Shown: positions 1-10,405 of the stretch, piece after piece | Layout: each line of letters opens with the position of its first letter | How positions within the stretch are numbered: the first letter of the stretch is position 1 | NCBI GenBank assembly: GCA_022495005.1 | Contig: JAGYXB010000693.1 | Location: 124,001-188,000 of the forward strand | Origin: Rhyacophila brunnea | Lineage: Eukaryota; Arthropoda; Insecta; Trichoptera; Rhyacophilidae | Length of the DNA: 64,000 nucleotides | Direction of reading: 5' to 3' | Translations under genes and position numbers: made by a program | The notes under the pieces: model-generated | Told to the model about the DNA's origin: nothing | What the model saw: the letters and a program-made list of their open reading frames with translations, nothing else | The model's database searches: none

Positions 1-27
1 ATGTTTGAAGCTTTAACTGTTGTTTTT

Positions 28-520
28 TATCGTAGTAGATTTTTGGGTTTCCACCGTGTGTCCTTCTTCCCTCTTTCTTAAATATTACACGATGTCAGCA
101 ATTGCCGAGCACTTGATGGATACAGGACACAGATTTGAAACTAAGATATTGGGTCGGAATAAAGGATATTTCACACGATTGGTAAAGAAGGCTATTGAAA
201 TCCATAGAAACACTGAAAATATTAATAGGGATGATGGATTACGGTTAAAAACGTCATGGCTTCTGGCACTATCAGCAAAATCAAATATTCGAGCCGGTAT
301 CTCTGGTCGTAACGATTGACATATTACTCTGAGCAACGTTTGCTCTTAGCTAATCGGATTCCTTTTGACATTCTTAGAGTAACGTTTACATTCATATACC
401 TACACTACATTTCATAATAAAACATATCATCTCTTGGTAATGGCCTCTGCAACGAGCCCGAAACGTCGAAGAAAGAATTAAGAAAGACACGCGGTGGAAA
501 CCCAAAAATCTACTACGATA
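28..520 (+). mobile_element. Penelope-like element relic bounded by 40-bp inverted repeats
   Basis: Seen: an open frame whose part from about base 92 to 316 reads AIAEHLMDTGHRF, then KAIEIHRNTENINRDDG and a tryptophan-containing tail. Known: this pattern (AEH..GH, then AIEI.K/R....NR.DG...W) lies at the C-terminal end of Penelope-like retroelement proteins, in and just after the GIY-YIG endonuclease. The GIY and YIG motifs and the reverse transcriptase are absent, so this is only the 3' end. Seen: 28-67 and 481-520 are inverted copies of each other (38 of 40 bases match; both contain the GTAGTAGATTTTTGGG block). Inference: a truncated copy keeping its terminal repeats, or two fragments in opposite orientation. 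The frame ends at TGA 317-319. Confidence 0.75.
92..319 (+). pseudogene. C-terminal fragment of a Penelope-like protein (GIY-YIG region)
   Basis: About 75 residues with family-typical spacing of AEH...GH, KAIEIHRN and NRDDG. The upstream reverse transcriptase is missing, so the piece cannot act as a retroelement enzyme. The frame extends upstream to an ATG at 20, but the first 24 residues come from the inverted-repeat region and show no Penelope resemblance, so I start at 92. There is no internal stop in the recognisable part, which suggests moderate age. A host gene with a GIY-YIG domain is an alternative, but the flanking inverted repeats argue against it. Confidence 0.7.
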
Positions 521-611
521 ATATATGTAGGTACATAGGTGGTAATAATTTTATTTGTGAGAAGGATGCAATTGATTTATAGAAAGAATTATGTCAAAAC
601 GCGGCTCTAAA

Positions 612-1250
612 TTAGATAAACAAACACGTAACTCCTCATCTATCATCTGTAACCACTCTCGTTTTTTTTTATGTCACTACGAGCGCTGAAAAACCAAATT
701 TTCAAAGATACGATGATCCAAACTGTCGATAATTTTCCACAAACACGTATCTCAATTTTTTGTCAGTTTTGATTTGTTTGATGCAATGAATTCAGAATTT
801 AAATACGCACATATTCCACTAACACGTATCTAAAAACATATTTTATAACATAATGTATTTAAGCAATGACAAAAAACTCGTATCACAATAAAAGACTTTT
901 ATAAATATTATAAACTCGTATCTTGAGTTATGTGTTTGTAAGTATACAGAATACTGAACTCCAGCAGATGATTATACTGAAGCACTTTCGCGTAAGTCAA
1001 GATACGTGTTTACTGCAGTAATATTGTGGAATCACTCACAGTAAAGTTGCGACGCATTCTCGTATCTCAATATGACTGATCGGTCGAAAGTATAGTGCGA
1101 TAGATTGAAGAAACCATAACATTTTTTCATGAAAATATTTGTAACTATTCTAAATGGATATTTCATAGAAGAAAATTTATTTCTGAATTAAAAACTGAGA
1201 GAATAAAGCTGTTTTTTGCCTCTCCTGTGTTTTTTGAGATACGTGTTTGT
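612..1250. repeat. Cluster of degenerate CACGTATCT motifs
   Basis: Eight close variants of ACACGTATCT/AACTCGTATC occur, six on the plus strand (about 624, 741, 821, 873, 912, 1057) and two inverted (about 1001 and 1235). Several are preceded by TTCCAC or followed by TCAA. Spacing is irregular (about 40-180 bp), so it is not a simple tandem satellite. It contains no coding frame I can support. It could be internal sub-repeats of a degenerate transposon or a binding-site cluster. Confidence 0.5.
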
Positions 1251-1803
1251 AGAAAATTAACAACGAAACGCAACAGAGATTTAATTGCTGTTGTGGCCAA
1301 TCGAGGATATTGACTCCAAAGCGATATCCAAAATGCTGACCACTCAAACAGAAAATGAGGCTTTGAGGACAGGATTGTTTTTTAGGTCTATTAAATTTTC
1401 CTCCTCTATTAGTAAGTGCCAGGTGTGTACCGTTGAATCTTGCGAATGTATTGATGACCCACTGGTACATTATTTGATAATCTAGTGGATCTGGAATTTG
1501 AAATTGGAAAATGATGCAGAAATGAGTTCTAATGTCCTCTACTAACACTTCTGGCAAAATTTGAAATTTGTTTGAAAAAGCGTCTACACTTAGAAAACTC
1601 CCACCTCCGCACCCGTCATGTATGTGCAGCCACGTCATACGCGGCCGCCTAACAAAACCCTTACGTGTGCCAGATCAAATAATTTAAGCCCTCATTTTGT
1701 CCCGAGCAGAGCCACATGGTACTTGCAACCTTGCAACCTGTGCAACCTTGCACAGAAGCGCGAATGCATGATGTTAATTTATATGGCAACTATCAGAGTG
1801 ACT
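1251..1803. other. Anonymous sequence
   Basis: Two overlapping opposite-strand frames (minus 1177-1638 and plus 1285-1485) lack recognisable domains and look like chance frames. No repeat family found elsewhere in the window was recognised here. Confidence 0.4.
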
Positions 1804-2115
1804 TTAATTTGAAGAGTCGCAAGGGGAGTCGAGATTATCCCGCTCCCCGTACGCTCTGGCGAATTTAGTAAAGGCCACAAAATTGGCCTCGGTTGCCACC
1901 ATGTCCGCGTGTCCTATTGGGCCCAAATGGGGTCGGACCCAGGCAAACAACTCCGTTCGTTCGGGGCCCATAAGTGGACAGTCACACAGGACGTGCTCTG
2001 CGTCCTGCTGGTCGTGTCTATATGAGCAACCCGACACATGTCTTGCCAAACCAAACCCCTGCAGTTTGCCGCAAAGCTGTGAGTTTTTAACTTGTCTGCG
2101 AAAACTCTCTCCAAG
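1804..2115 (-). pseudogene. LINE ORF2 C-terminal zinc-finger fragment
   Basis: The minus strand reads CSYRHDQQDAEHVLCDCP followed by about 45 residues to a stop. Known: a Cys/His cluster of the form C..C...AEH(V/I)L..C lies after the reverse transcriptase in R1/Jockey-type LINE ORF2 proteins. The upstream part (KTHSFAANCRGLVWQD) is in another frame, so at least one frameshift separates the halves. The reverse transcriptase itself is absent. The stretch is richer in GC than its surroundings, as expected for a coding-derived insertion. It is a non-functional 3' remnant. Confidence 0.65.
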
Positions 2116-2142
2116 AATAAATTAATAAAATTGCAGAAAGCT

Positions 2143-2495
2143 ATACTTCAGTTGATACATGATCTAAAAAGATCGTGGTTAGGCGATGCGCGGATTGTGC
2201 AAATGACGCGTGCCGAACGAAATATAATTTGTCATATAAATCCAACATGCGTCCATTTACTGTTATGTTTATTGTTATATTACTAATAATAATAGTATCC
2301 ATTGACATGTTTTCTTTTTTAAGTACATACGTAAAGTTTTTTAGTCATCTTTACACGATTTAAGAATATTTTCATCCGACGCCATGTCAAAACAAATCGA
2401 CGTGCGGACACCTCGACTGTCGGTTTCCGATTGGCGACTAGTGAAAAATTTCGTCGCACCTACTGTTGAAAATTATTTGCCGTTTCACTGAAGTA
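2143..2495 (+). repeat. R2 MITE-like repeat, copy 1
   Basis: About 350 bp, repeated at 9632-9997 (same strand) and 39441-39729 (inverted). The ends are short inverted repeats: ATACTTCAG at the left and its complement CTGAAGTA at the right. Shared internal landmarks are AACATGCGTCCATTTA, GACATGTTTTCTTTT and TTTCGTCGCACCTA. There is no coding capacity. A non-autonomous DNA transposon fits best; the flanks show no clear target duplication. Confidence 0.65.
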
Positions 2496-2504
2496 CGCTC
2501 TAAA

Positions 2505-2690
2505 TAACAATTTCTTTTATTTTGTTAACTGTCAATTCATGGTGGAACTGCATTGTAACATTGTTGTTTTAATTTAATAAAACGCAATTTTTTGTAGTAC
2601 TTATTCTACTTTTAATCAATAAATAATTAAAAAAAAATATTGTTCAAAGTGGAAAAAGTACTACAAAAAATTGCGTTTTATTAAATTAGA
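2505..2690. repeat. Dispersed GTCAATTCATGG repeat ending in a 31-bp perfect hairpin
   Basis: The segment TTTGTTAACTGTCAATTCAT recurs near 8932, interrupted near 38600/39000, and inverted near 28355. Bases 2571-2601 and 2658-2688 are perfect inverted copies (31 of 31) around a 56-base AT-rich spacer. The copy near 39030 has only the left arm in diverged form, so the palindrome looks like a local inverted duplication. Confidence 0.6.
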
Positions 2691-3178
2691 ACATGAATAC
2701 TTAATAAATATCATTAACCAATTTATTATTTTTATATCCTGTATAAATTTGAAATAGCATTATTAGTTTTCGAGTATAGTTTCGCGTTGTTTCCTGAATT
2801 TATTTAAAAACAAATGTAGCTTTATATATTCTGAATCTACAGGGACAATATATCGTAGGAGATACCTTTCTCCAAAGCACATTTCCTTTGAAAGTTACTA
2901 TGTGAGTTAGTATGTATATAACGTCGCAAATCTAAAAAATCGAAGGTTGTTTTTCTTGAAGGGCGGCTTAAAAACAACACTCCTGTGTAGATCGCTGAAA
3001 CTAGAGGGAACTGATCGAAGTTTTCTTTGTTATAGGAGTCATAGAAGAGCCACTCTGCCTATTATATGGAGTGTTTCTCTCATATGACTGTATTAGCTGG
3101 GACGATCGAATCCAACTCAGACATCATGAAATGAAATTTACAATAATTAGACAAATTTTGCTCGTGGACTCGTAAAAT
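2691..3178. other. Anonymous AT-rich sequence
   Basis: No frame, tRNA-like promoter or repeat shared with the rest of the window was recognised here. Confidence 0.4.
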
Positions 3179-3840
3179 ATTCGACCGTGTTTAGGAAAAA
3201 GGACGTAACCCTCACTGAACAAATTTTTCAGGAGAGGCAAAAAACGTTTTTTGAGAGTTTTTAGTTTAATATTTTTTAAAAAATAGGCACAGACATTGGG
3301 TGCATGATGATTGATGATTTGGTGTAATATATCGGCACTGTTCTGGCAGAAGACACTAATTCGAAAAAATTACATTGAGTTAGTTATACCAAAATATTCC
3401 TTATTTCAAACTTTACCGTCTGGAAACCTTCTTAATAAATAAACAGTCTTTATTTTAAAGTCATCCTTTTCATGATTACCAACCTAATAAACTCACATGA
3501 CAGACCGTTTCAAACATTTTAACAACTTTAAAGTCAAATTACTGAAAACTATTATTCTGCAGTTAGTGTGTTCTGCCAGAACAAAGACGATATTTTCGAT
3601 CTAATAATAATTAAAGAAGTTATTACAGAAACATTATTAAATTTGCGAATAAATGCTTTTTTCCATAAATTGAAAATTAATTAATCTCAATTAAAACCTG
3701 AATTTAGATAATAATTCGGCATTTGCGGTTTACTTCCTTTTTTATAGAACGTGTATTTAGTTGTATACATTGTTAATATCTAATAAAAGCACTTTTAGAA
3801 AAATCGAGGGTTACGCCCTTTTTCATAATCACAGTCGAAT
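3179..3840. mobile_element. Inverted-repeat element with a second inverted repeat inside
   Basis: Arms 3179-3213 and 3806-3840 are inverted copies (31 of 35), each ending inwards in CGTAACCCTC. Inside lies a second pair, 3339-3359 and 3563-3583 (20 of 21, core TGTTCTGGCAGAA). The 662-bp interval has no transposase-like frame. It looks like a MITE with another small MITE nested in it. Flanking target duplication is not clear (GTAAAAT versus GTAATTA). Confidence 0.6.
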
Positions 3841-3870
3841 GTAATTATACAATCACTGTTCACTCATTGC

Positions 3871-3961
3871 TGGTACACAATAAAATATGCTAAGTGATAA
3901 ACAACTATAAGTCCAAGGGTTTTTTTTTTTAATTGAAATTATTTTATTTTATTGTGTACCA
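3871..3961. repeat. Short hairpin repeat
   Basis: Bases 3871-3887 and 3945-3961 are perfect inverted 17-mers (TGGTACACAATAAAATA) around a spacer containing a poly-T run. No coding capacity. A very small MITE or a fold-back remnant. Confidence 0.5.
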
Positions 3962-4007
3962 CCAAACAGATTTCGAAGTAATCAAATGTATCTCCAGTAT
4001 GAGCGTT

Positions 4008-4030
4008 AAATAATAATAATAATAATAATA
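4008..4030. repeat. AAT trinucleotide microsatellite
   Basis: Uninterrupted TAA/AAT units. Neighbouring 3962-4506 is otherwise anonymous AT-rich sequence. Confidence 0.8.
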
Positions 4031-4506
4031 TATACGTAGTATAATAGAACACCAGAAAATATGCTTGTTTTGATAAGTAAATAACTTTGATTTTTTCCAG
4101 TCACGAATGCCAGAAGGTGAAAGTACAAAAAATCACAAATTTGTCTCCCCTGCAAAGGTGTCGTTTGGATGTACCGTATTTTACCTTTGGTATAACACAG
4201 TTATATTAGTATGGTTATGATTTGGGTCTCTATCGACAAAAAAGATAACTAAAACTCGCAATCGATAATACAGCTCACTGCAGAAAAGACTCACTGAGTT
4301 AACAATGTAAAATTAGTCATATTTTACTATTTCATCAAAAAACATCAATAAAAAACAGTTAAGTGTAATAATTAATTAACTTTGAATTAATAACCAAACT
4401 ACAGTTATTTTTACAGCTGCTTTGACGAAAGATGTATACCATAGGGTTGTATGTATGTCGATAATGTAAGTATTTAGTGTTAACAATGAATAATTATGCA
4501 TATTAT

Positions 4507-5205
4507 GTAACGCCGAATGTGTGAAATTGACTATTACACGAAATGGGAAAAATTTTGCCTAATTCATGTAATAGTCAAACCATGAATTAGGTAAATTGTC
4601 TGACGAGTGCGTGAATTCGCCAGGGTATGGAATTCTTAAACTGTTAACATGACAGTAGAAAAAGTAAATTTAATACGGATGGTTTTATTAGTAATAATTG
4701 GACATAATATAATATTATTATTATTAGGTTAGGTTAGGTTAGGTTAGGTTTTGTAATTCTGAATTCAACTGAAAGTCAATTTGAGGTTAGCTAATAAGTG
4801 TCAACAAACTATCAAATCATACTATCACAAACAAACAATCGACCATTGCACGATTGATACCCAACCACGAATCAAATCGCGAAAATACCCTTTAATATAA
4901 TTCTTCTGTTATCGTATTATAGTGCTAGATTTTTTTTGGGCATAGTAAATGAACGTCATTGTAGTTATTGATTGATCATTGGATAATCAATGACATTTTT
5001 GACACATTTGGTTAGTTTGATTAGTTGCAAAAAACACCACCGGAGCGCGACCATCTATTTTGCCCAATGCATGAAATAGGCAGAAAAATTACTGCCAAAT
5101 TCACGCATTTGGCAGATATTTTGCCTAATTCATGAATGAGACAATGGGCTTGCATTTTTCATGATTTAGGCAAAAGTTTTCCCATTCCATGTAATAGTCA
5201 ATGAA
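4507..5205 (+). mobile_element. Non-autonomous DNA element with internal TTAGG array, copy 1
   Basis: Starts GTAACGCCGAATGTGTGAAA and continues with ATTGACTATTACACGAAATG. The right side carries the inverted CCATGTAATAGTCAAT but has lost the outermost end. An inverted copy at 35552-36352 keeps both ends, so the boundaries can be trusted. A short array of the TTAGG pentamer sits at 4724-4750, and the other copy has the complementary CCTAA array at the matching place. No transposase frame. TTAGG is the usual insect telomere unit; here it is part of the element, not a chromosome end. Confidence 0.75.
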
Positions 5206-5734
5206 ATTGTAAGGTTCCATTTTGCATTCTACCGCCTAATATAAACGTATAGGAGAAACTGGGGCATTCTGACACTCACTGAAAAAGTGTGGCAAGGGTA
5301 CGTGAAGAGGCATGCTTTTTATTTTGCGCGGGAAAGTGTTTTCCGAACGTGGAAATACGGCTTCAGCCCTATCGCTGATTGCGCAAATTTACTCAATGTG
5401 TTTGATGATCATAATACGTGCTTGTTTGTGTTTTGTTTTTTTTTTTTTTTTTAAAATGGAATGAGATTTTTTATCTCACATAATTTATTGTCCGTATATT
5501 GTGTTCGTCTTTTCAAGGGAAACCCAGACAATATATTCAGGATTAAAAAGGTTAACGGTGCTTAATCCGCGATGTGTGCTGAATATTGACAAAAAAAAAT
5601 AATTGCACCGGTATTGGTGTCAAATTGTAATTCAAAAACCTATGGTAAGATAGTAATAATGGAGGTTACTGATTATCAAATAACAGCCTCACTGTATTGC
5701 ATTTGTTTTCAATAGCTTCATAATATTTTTTAAT
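5206..5734. other. Anonymous sequence with poly-T tract
   Basis: Contains an uninterrupted T run near 5437-5452. No coding frame or shared repeat recognised. Confidence 0.4.
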
Positions 5735-6520
5735 TTAGAATCTGGTTGGGCCTATTGTGGTGGCCGTCATCCTTATTAGACGACGAGCAATTACGGGTCA
5801 TGAGTAAACCGTGACTGCAATGTATATTCAGTGACTACCAGAAAGCTGTCGCGCGTGAGTCAGCTCAAGACAACTGGTGTGCGTGTTAGCCTGTTACCGC
5901 TAAACCACAGTCTATTGATTAATTCCATTATTATATAGACTTATTCAGAAGTTGTTCGTGAGCCACGTCCGAGTCAGCTTGATGTAGTGTGACCATCATT
6001 CAAGCGATACTTCTGAATACCTGCCAAGCCGTGGTACCGGTTCTCATCATTCATATAAATAACCAATCATCACCATTCGCATATATCATACATCAAAAGT
6101 GTGTCGTTAAGTGTACCAGTCCGGCGCGCGCCAGTCCTCTCATAATAAAGGTCAGTAACATTGAGTTACTTCAAGACAGCCGTCGCGCGTGAGTTAGCTC
6201 AAGACAACGAACGGGTGCGTGTTTCCGCACCGGGTTAACTACCGAGTGACTCAAAACATATCTGTTCGACCTTCGTTGCATTAAGTCTGTTACGATTTGA
6301 GTGAATGTCGCTTCCATCATTCATACAACCTATCATCATGATCCATCAAAGTGAATCGTCTGTTTACCATTGCGTGAGTGCGTACACCAAACCGGCCCAG
6401 CGCCAATCCTCTCATAATAAAGGTCAGTGCCTGGCACGCTGTGTAAACTCCCCCGCCCTTAATCATGGAATCAACCACTACCACCATCACTTCAAATTAC
6501 AATCCTCTGCTAAAAGCGCC
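5735..6520 (+). repeat. R3 dispersed repeat, longest copy, with internal duplication
   Basis: Related copies or fragments lie at 18890-19170 plus 19805-19985, 22355-22560, 34795-34900, and inverted at 46735-47197 and 56528-56920. Landmarks are GGTCATGAGTAAACCGTGA at the left, CATAATAAAGGTCAGTGCCT in the middle and TGCTAAAAGCGCCACC at the right. In this copy GTCGCGCGTGAG...CTCAAGACAAC occurs twice (about 5848 and 6181), as does CTCTCATAATAAAGGTCAGT (about 6136 and 6408), so about 300 bp is partly duplicated. Small frames inside have no domain. Class unknown; no terminal inverted repeats seen. Confidence 0.6.
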
Positions 6521-7022
6521 ACCAGAATCATTATCTACAGAAGACTTGAATATATATTTTAAATTTGATTTACGATTTTTTTTTTAATATAACTATGCTT
6601 TCTAGTACATTTATTAAAAATCTTATATAAAGAAAAAAAAATGGTTTTTATTTAATGAGCATGAGGGCGTATATTGTTTGTATTAAATTATTATATTTGA
6701 GATTCACTGAAGTTTCAAACAAAGAAAATTAATTACGATGATGTCAAAAATGTACTCACGGCAAAAATTCCATTTCAAACATATTTTGCGCGAGGCAATT
6801 CAAAATTAATTATTTTACGAATATGGAAATAATAATATATTATTTTCCTGAAAGTAAAAAAAAACTTTACATTTTTTTTTTTTAGTTAAAGTTTTTTGTT
6901 AATTATAAAACAATAGGAATAAAAGCTCTGTCGCTGGTTTAAAAAACCTTAATGTCACAAGCAATATTAAATTTATAGTATTCAAACTATTCACACGCAA
7001 ACTTTCCTTTAAGTTATATAAA
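6521..7022. other. Anonymous AT-rich sequence
   Basis: Several A and T runs. No gene or repeat recognised. Confidence 0.4.
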
Positions 7023-7453
7023 ATAATTACAAGATAAAAAGAGCTTTTTATATACAACGTTTTAAAATTTTCTGTTGAATCATATAAATATAGAATACTG
7101 AAATGTCATTTTGACATTTCGTATTGATTTCCATAGTAACGCACGTATATATTAATAATTTAGTTGCTAGGACCCCCTTAGCAACCAATAATAGTGTTTT
7201 ATTTTTTACGGATTTTTTCCGAAATAACTTTCCATACAAAACGGAATTAACTGAAAATGAATTCAATTCTGCTTAAAGATGGCTAAAAGTATTAAAAGAA
7301 TGCATTATCATCGTGTTCTCATATATTCTAAAAGTTAAAGTCTAACTAGTCGGGAAGTTAGTTACACATCGATTGCAAGATTTGTATTGGACAAACAAGA
7401 AAAGATTTGTACTGGACAAACAAGAATACGAGCTAATAAAAACGTGGTAAAAA
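7023..7453 (+). repeat. R1 dispersed repeat, copy A
   Basis: A repeat of about 430-500 bp found at least eight times here. The left end is AATTACAAGATAAAAAG; the right end is AAAAACGTGGTAAAA. Conserved interior: AATTTAGTTGCTAGGA, TTAGCAACCAATAATAGT, GAATTCAATTCTGCTTAAA and GTCGGGAAGTTAGTTA. It contains no coding frame. Copy A lacks the ACAATTCTATGTATTAATAA block of copies C and G and has a short duplication of AAGATTTGTA(T/C)TGGACAAAC near its right end. Confidence 0.75.
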
Positions 7454-8225
7454 ACACTAAAAGGTTTATGGAACAGTCAATACACAACATCCACCATAGG
7501 GTCAATAACATAAAAGTTTATTCTAAACTTAATCACCGCCACCACTTTAGCCAGGAATATAAAAACATCACACGAAGTCGCATAGATACTAACAGGTCAC
7601 GAAACATGGAGAATATACCTAATAATAATGAACCTCATGAGCGATGACTAATTTCCTTGTGGAAACAACACCTATCAGAATAGTATGGCATGTCATCAAC
7701 GACTGCCCAACACTGTAAAAGTAGCGATGGGCTCTGACAGCAAATAACACAGTTACAAAAATTACCTCACAAAATACTAAACAACAAAATAACACAGGTA
7801 CACTACACAAAACATGTAGCACTGGCCTACAATATACAACAACAATACCTAACACGAAACTTAACCCATTAAAGATTTTAAAAGAAAACCAGTTGGACCA
7901 ATCATATCGCTGATTTCAGGAATAGCTACAATATGAAAACGATGTCAGTTTAACGAGAAGTGACGTCCCTAGACAAAATGACGACCCTAGGCAGCGCCAA
8001 AATGCCACCCCATTTTTTTATACAAAATTTTTTATTATCCTTCCATGACTCCAATATCTAAGAAATGTGTTGTATGTGTATACATTACTACTAACATAAC
8101 ATATAGGTCTAATTTAAATGCCATCTCTACTTCAAAAGACAATATTACGAGTCCACGATTTAAATATACACCTGACAACTTTCAAAACTCGCGAGTGACT
8201 GGCAAAAATATAAGGATAAAATAAT
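7454..8225. other. Anonymous sequence
   Basis: Short frames on both strands (plus 7387-7647, minus 7619-7855) have no recognisable domain. The first overlaps the R1 end and is a chance frame. Confidence 0.35.
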
Positions 8226-8702
8226 TAGGTAAGTACCTATGTACCTACTGTTAAACTCCCAAATGGTCCCAATTTGGGGATGTCTCTGTGAATCTGAAGA
8301 ATCCCAAATCGGTACCAAGCCGACAAATAGTAAGGGTTGATTACGAAAATAAATAATAATAAGCCGGCAACGATGTACTTGTTTGGTGCCAAAATTTGAT
8401 AACAGCAACGCCGCATTCTTATCGAATGCTTTTAGCGTAAAAATCATCCCGAGACCGCTCGTAGCGCCAAATGATTGCAGTGGTAGGATCGAAAGACCAA
8501 CAATCTTGACGCAGCCATTTTGAAAACATCAGAATCGATTTATCATCGAACAGTAAACATGTTCATACCGCGGCTCTAAAATAATTTTACAAATATGTAA
8601 TATATAATAATAATTATGTAATAAACCTTGCCGTTTCTGACAACAATTCCGGTGTGTTATTTGTTCACTCCTGTCCCCAAAATTTGCCAGACGATAAAAA
8701 AC
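8226..8702 (-). pseudogene. Unidentified coding-like block, member 1 of an inverted pair
   Basis: Read on the minus strand, this is homologous to plus 24251-24660. Both begin with a leader containing GAACAAATAACACACCGGAA and ACGGCAAGG, then an AT-rich run, then a degraded coding-like stretch. The best conserved part of this copy reads LLLFIFVINPYYLSAWYRFG and on to IHRDIPKLGPFGS, without a stop, at about 8345-8265 (minus). The other copy matches it closely at the DNA level but with one-base indels. The hydrophobic stretch could be a membrane anchor or signal segment. I do not recognise the family. Both copies look broken. A duplicated gene 5' end or an undescribed transposon are both possible. 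Confidence 0.4.
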
Positions 8703-9631
8703 AAGCAAGAAAAATGCATCTCACACCAACGCATTTTGACGGGAGATGACACTGCCTATAATTCAACTATAATTCTCAAATCTGCACGTGTCATTACTGG
8801 TCAACAAGGATGTAACGTCCAAGGACAACGGAAGTAAATTAGACATCGCAAACCCGACACAAAAATACACCCCGGTTAAACATTCGATGTTAATTTATAC
8901 ATTTCGTTTCCAACCAGTGGTTTCTTTTATTTTGTTAACTGTCAATTCATGGTGGAACTGCATTGTATTGTTGTTTTTATTTAATAAAAACAACAATCCA
9001 ACCAGTGAGCTGATTATTTTAATAGAGAGATATTTCCGTGAATACTAAGTTTAGGTACCTATTTCTATATATACCTAATGATTCTTCTCGATTTGCCGCC
9101 CTTCAAGTAACTGCTGCCCCCAAGCGACGCTCAATCTGCCTACCCCCACGGGACGTCATTGTTAACGGAAGTGTTAACAACGGAACGCACAGGATCGAGA
9201 GAAATTGAATCAATTTCGACGGTTCGTCATCCATCAGTGAATAATTGATGATGATGTTATGAAATAAGTTACAATTTATATCCAGCAATTTGCGAAACGA
9301 GCGTCAAAATTTGCAAAGTTTGGACGTACGTTTCAGTTTACCTTGCAAAATTTACGAGTGTGCTCTTGTAGCTGTCCAGGGATAATGCATCCGGAGAAAT
9401 ATTAAAAGCACCGTTTTATATGAGGGTTCCTCGCAAAACCCCTTTACTCTGGTTGATTTATACGCGAGGAAAATTAAAATAAGCACACAAATCTTCATAG
9501 CATCTCCATTACATCGCTTCATAGAAGGAATCGGGCGCGAAGAAACGATGTACAAACATATTCAAATAGCTTTATAAAGTACATACCAAGATTTTTTTAA
9601 ATTTAGGAAAAATTGGGGAAAATTAAGGCTA
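8703..9631. other. Anonymous sequence with one dispersed-repeat fragment
   Basis: Bases about 8923-8985 match the GTCAATTCATGGTGGAACTG repeat described at 2505-2690. The small frames across this stretch have no domain and are treated as chance. Confidence 0.4.
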
Positions 9632-9997
9632 TACTTCAGCTGGGGCATGGTCTAAAACGATCGTGACTACACGACGCGAAGATTTTGCAAATGACGCGTG
9701 CAGAACAAAACATAATTTGTCATAAAAATCCAACATGCGTCCATTTAATGTTATGTTTATTGTTATATTAGTAATAATAAAAATAATATATTCATTGACA
9801 TGTTTTCTTTTCCAAGTAAATGGGTAACGTTTTTAGTCATCTTTACACGATTTAAGAATAAATTCCCCCGTCGCCATCACAAAACGAATTGACGTATTCA
9901 CAGCTCGCTTTCGCTCTCCGATTGCCAGCGACTCGCCAGTGAGTCCGAAATTTCGTCGCACCTATAGTTGAAAATTATTTGCCGTTTCACTGAAGTA
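9632..9997 (+). repeat. R2 MITE-like repeat, copy 2
   Basis: Full-length relative of 2143-2495, starting TACTTCAGC and ending ACTGAAGTA. It contains the same CATGCGTCCATTTAATG and GACATGTTTTCTTTTCC landmarks. It is followed within about 15 bp by a LINE tail. Confidence 0.65.
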
Positions 9998-10007
9998 TGC
10001 TCTTAAT

Positions 10008-10405
10008 AAAGCTAGGCTGGAGTGCTTTTGGCCGCCTGAATAATGTTTTTAAATAAAAGTGACCTTCCACTGTGCTTAGTGTACTTCCCGGACAAAAAGA
10101 TAAATGTGTGGATAAGAAAACAGACAAGGGTTTGTGATGTGATAGAGTTCATTAAAAGCCTCAAAATGGAGATGGGCTGGACACATAGCTCGAAGAAAAG
10201 ACAATCGTTGGACAAATTTAGTCATCCAGTGGTATCGAAGAGGTACAAAACGTCCGCAAGGTAGACCTAGAGGCCGCTGGATCGATGAAATGATAAAGTT
10301 CTGCGTACGTGACAACGCAACGCACGGGACTGATAGAAGTGGAAACAGCTTGAAGAGGCATTCATCCAGCAGTGGATAGATTCAGGCTGATGATGATGAT
10401 GATAT
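10008..10405 (+). pseudogene. LINE family L1: ORF2 C-terminal fragment with GAT tail
   Basis: The coding remnant begins in the sense of LGWSAFGRLNNVFK (about 10011-10052), matching the minus-strand remnant at 17561-18124. After an internal deletion it continues through WIRKQTRVCDVIEFI, then a WAGH-like region and a tail ending in GATGATGATGATGAT (about 10387-10402). Known: this arrangement (connecting domain, W.GH.AR region, 3' trinucleotide tail) is typical of RTE-like insect LINEs. Several frameshifts are needed to read it through. Catalytic reverse transcriptase motifs are absent; it is a 5'-truncated dead copy. Confidence 0.7.

Noticed and set aside
1177..1638. 153-codon minus frame as a protein gene
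   Set aside because: No recognisable domain, no supporting composition and it overlaps the CACGTATCT motif cluster. I cannot fully exclude it without a search.
4724..4750. TTAGG array as a chromosome end
   Set aside because: Only about five units, and the complementary array sits at the same internal place of an inverted copy at 36103-36139, so it belongs to a transposon.
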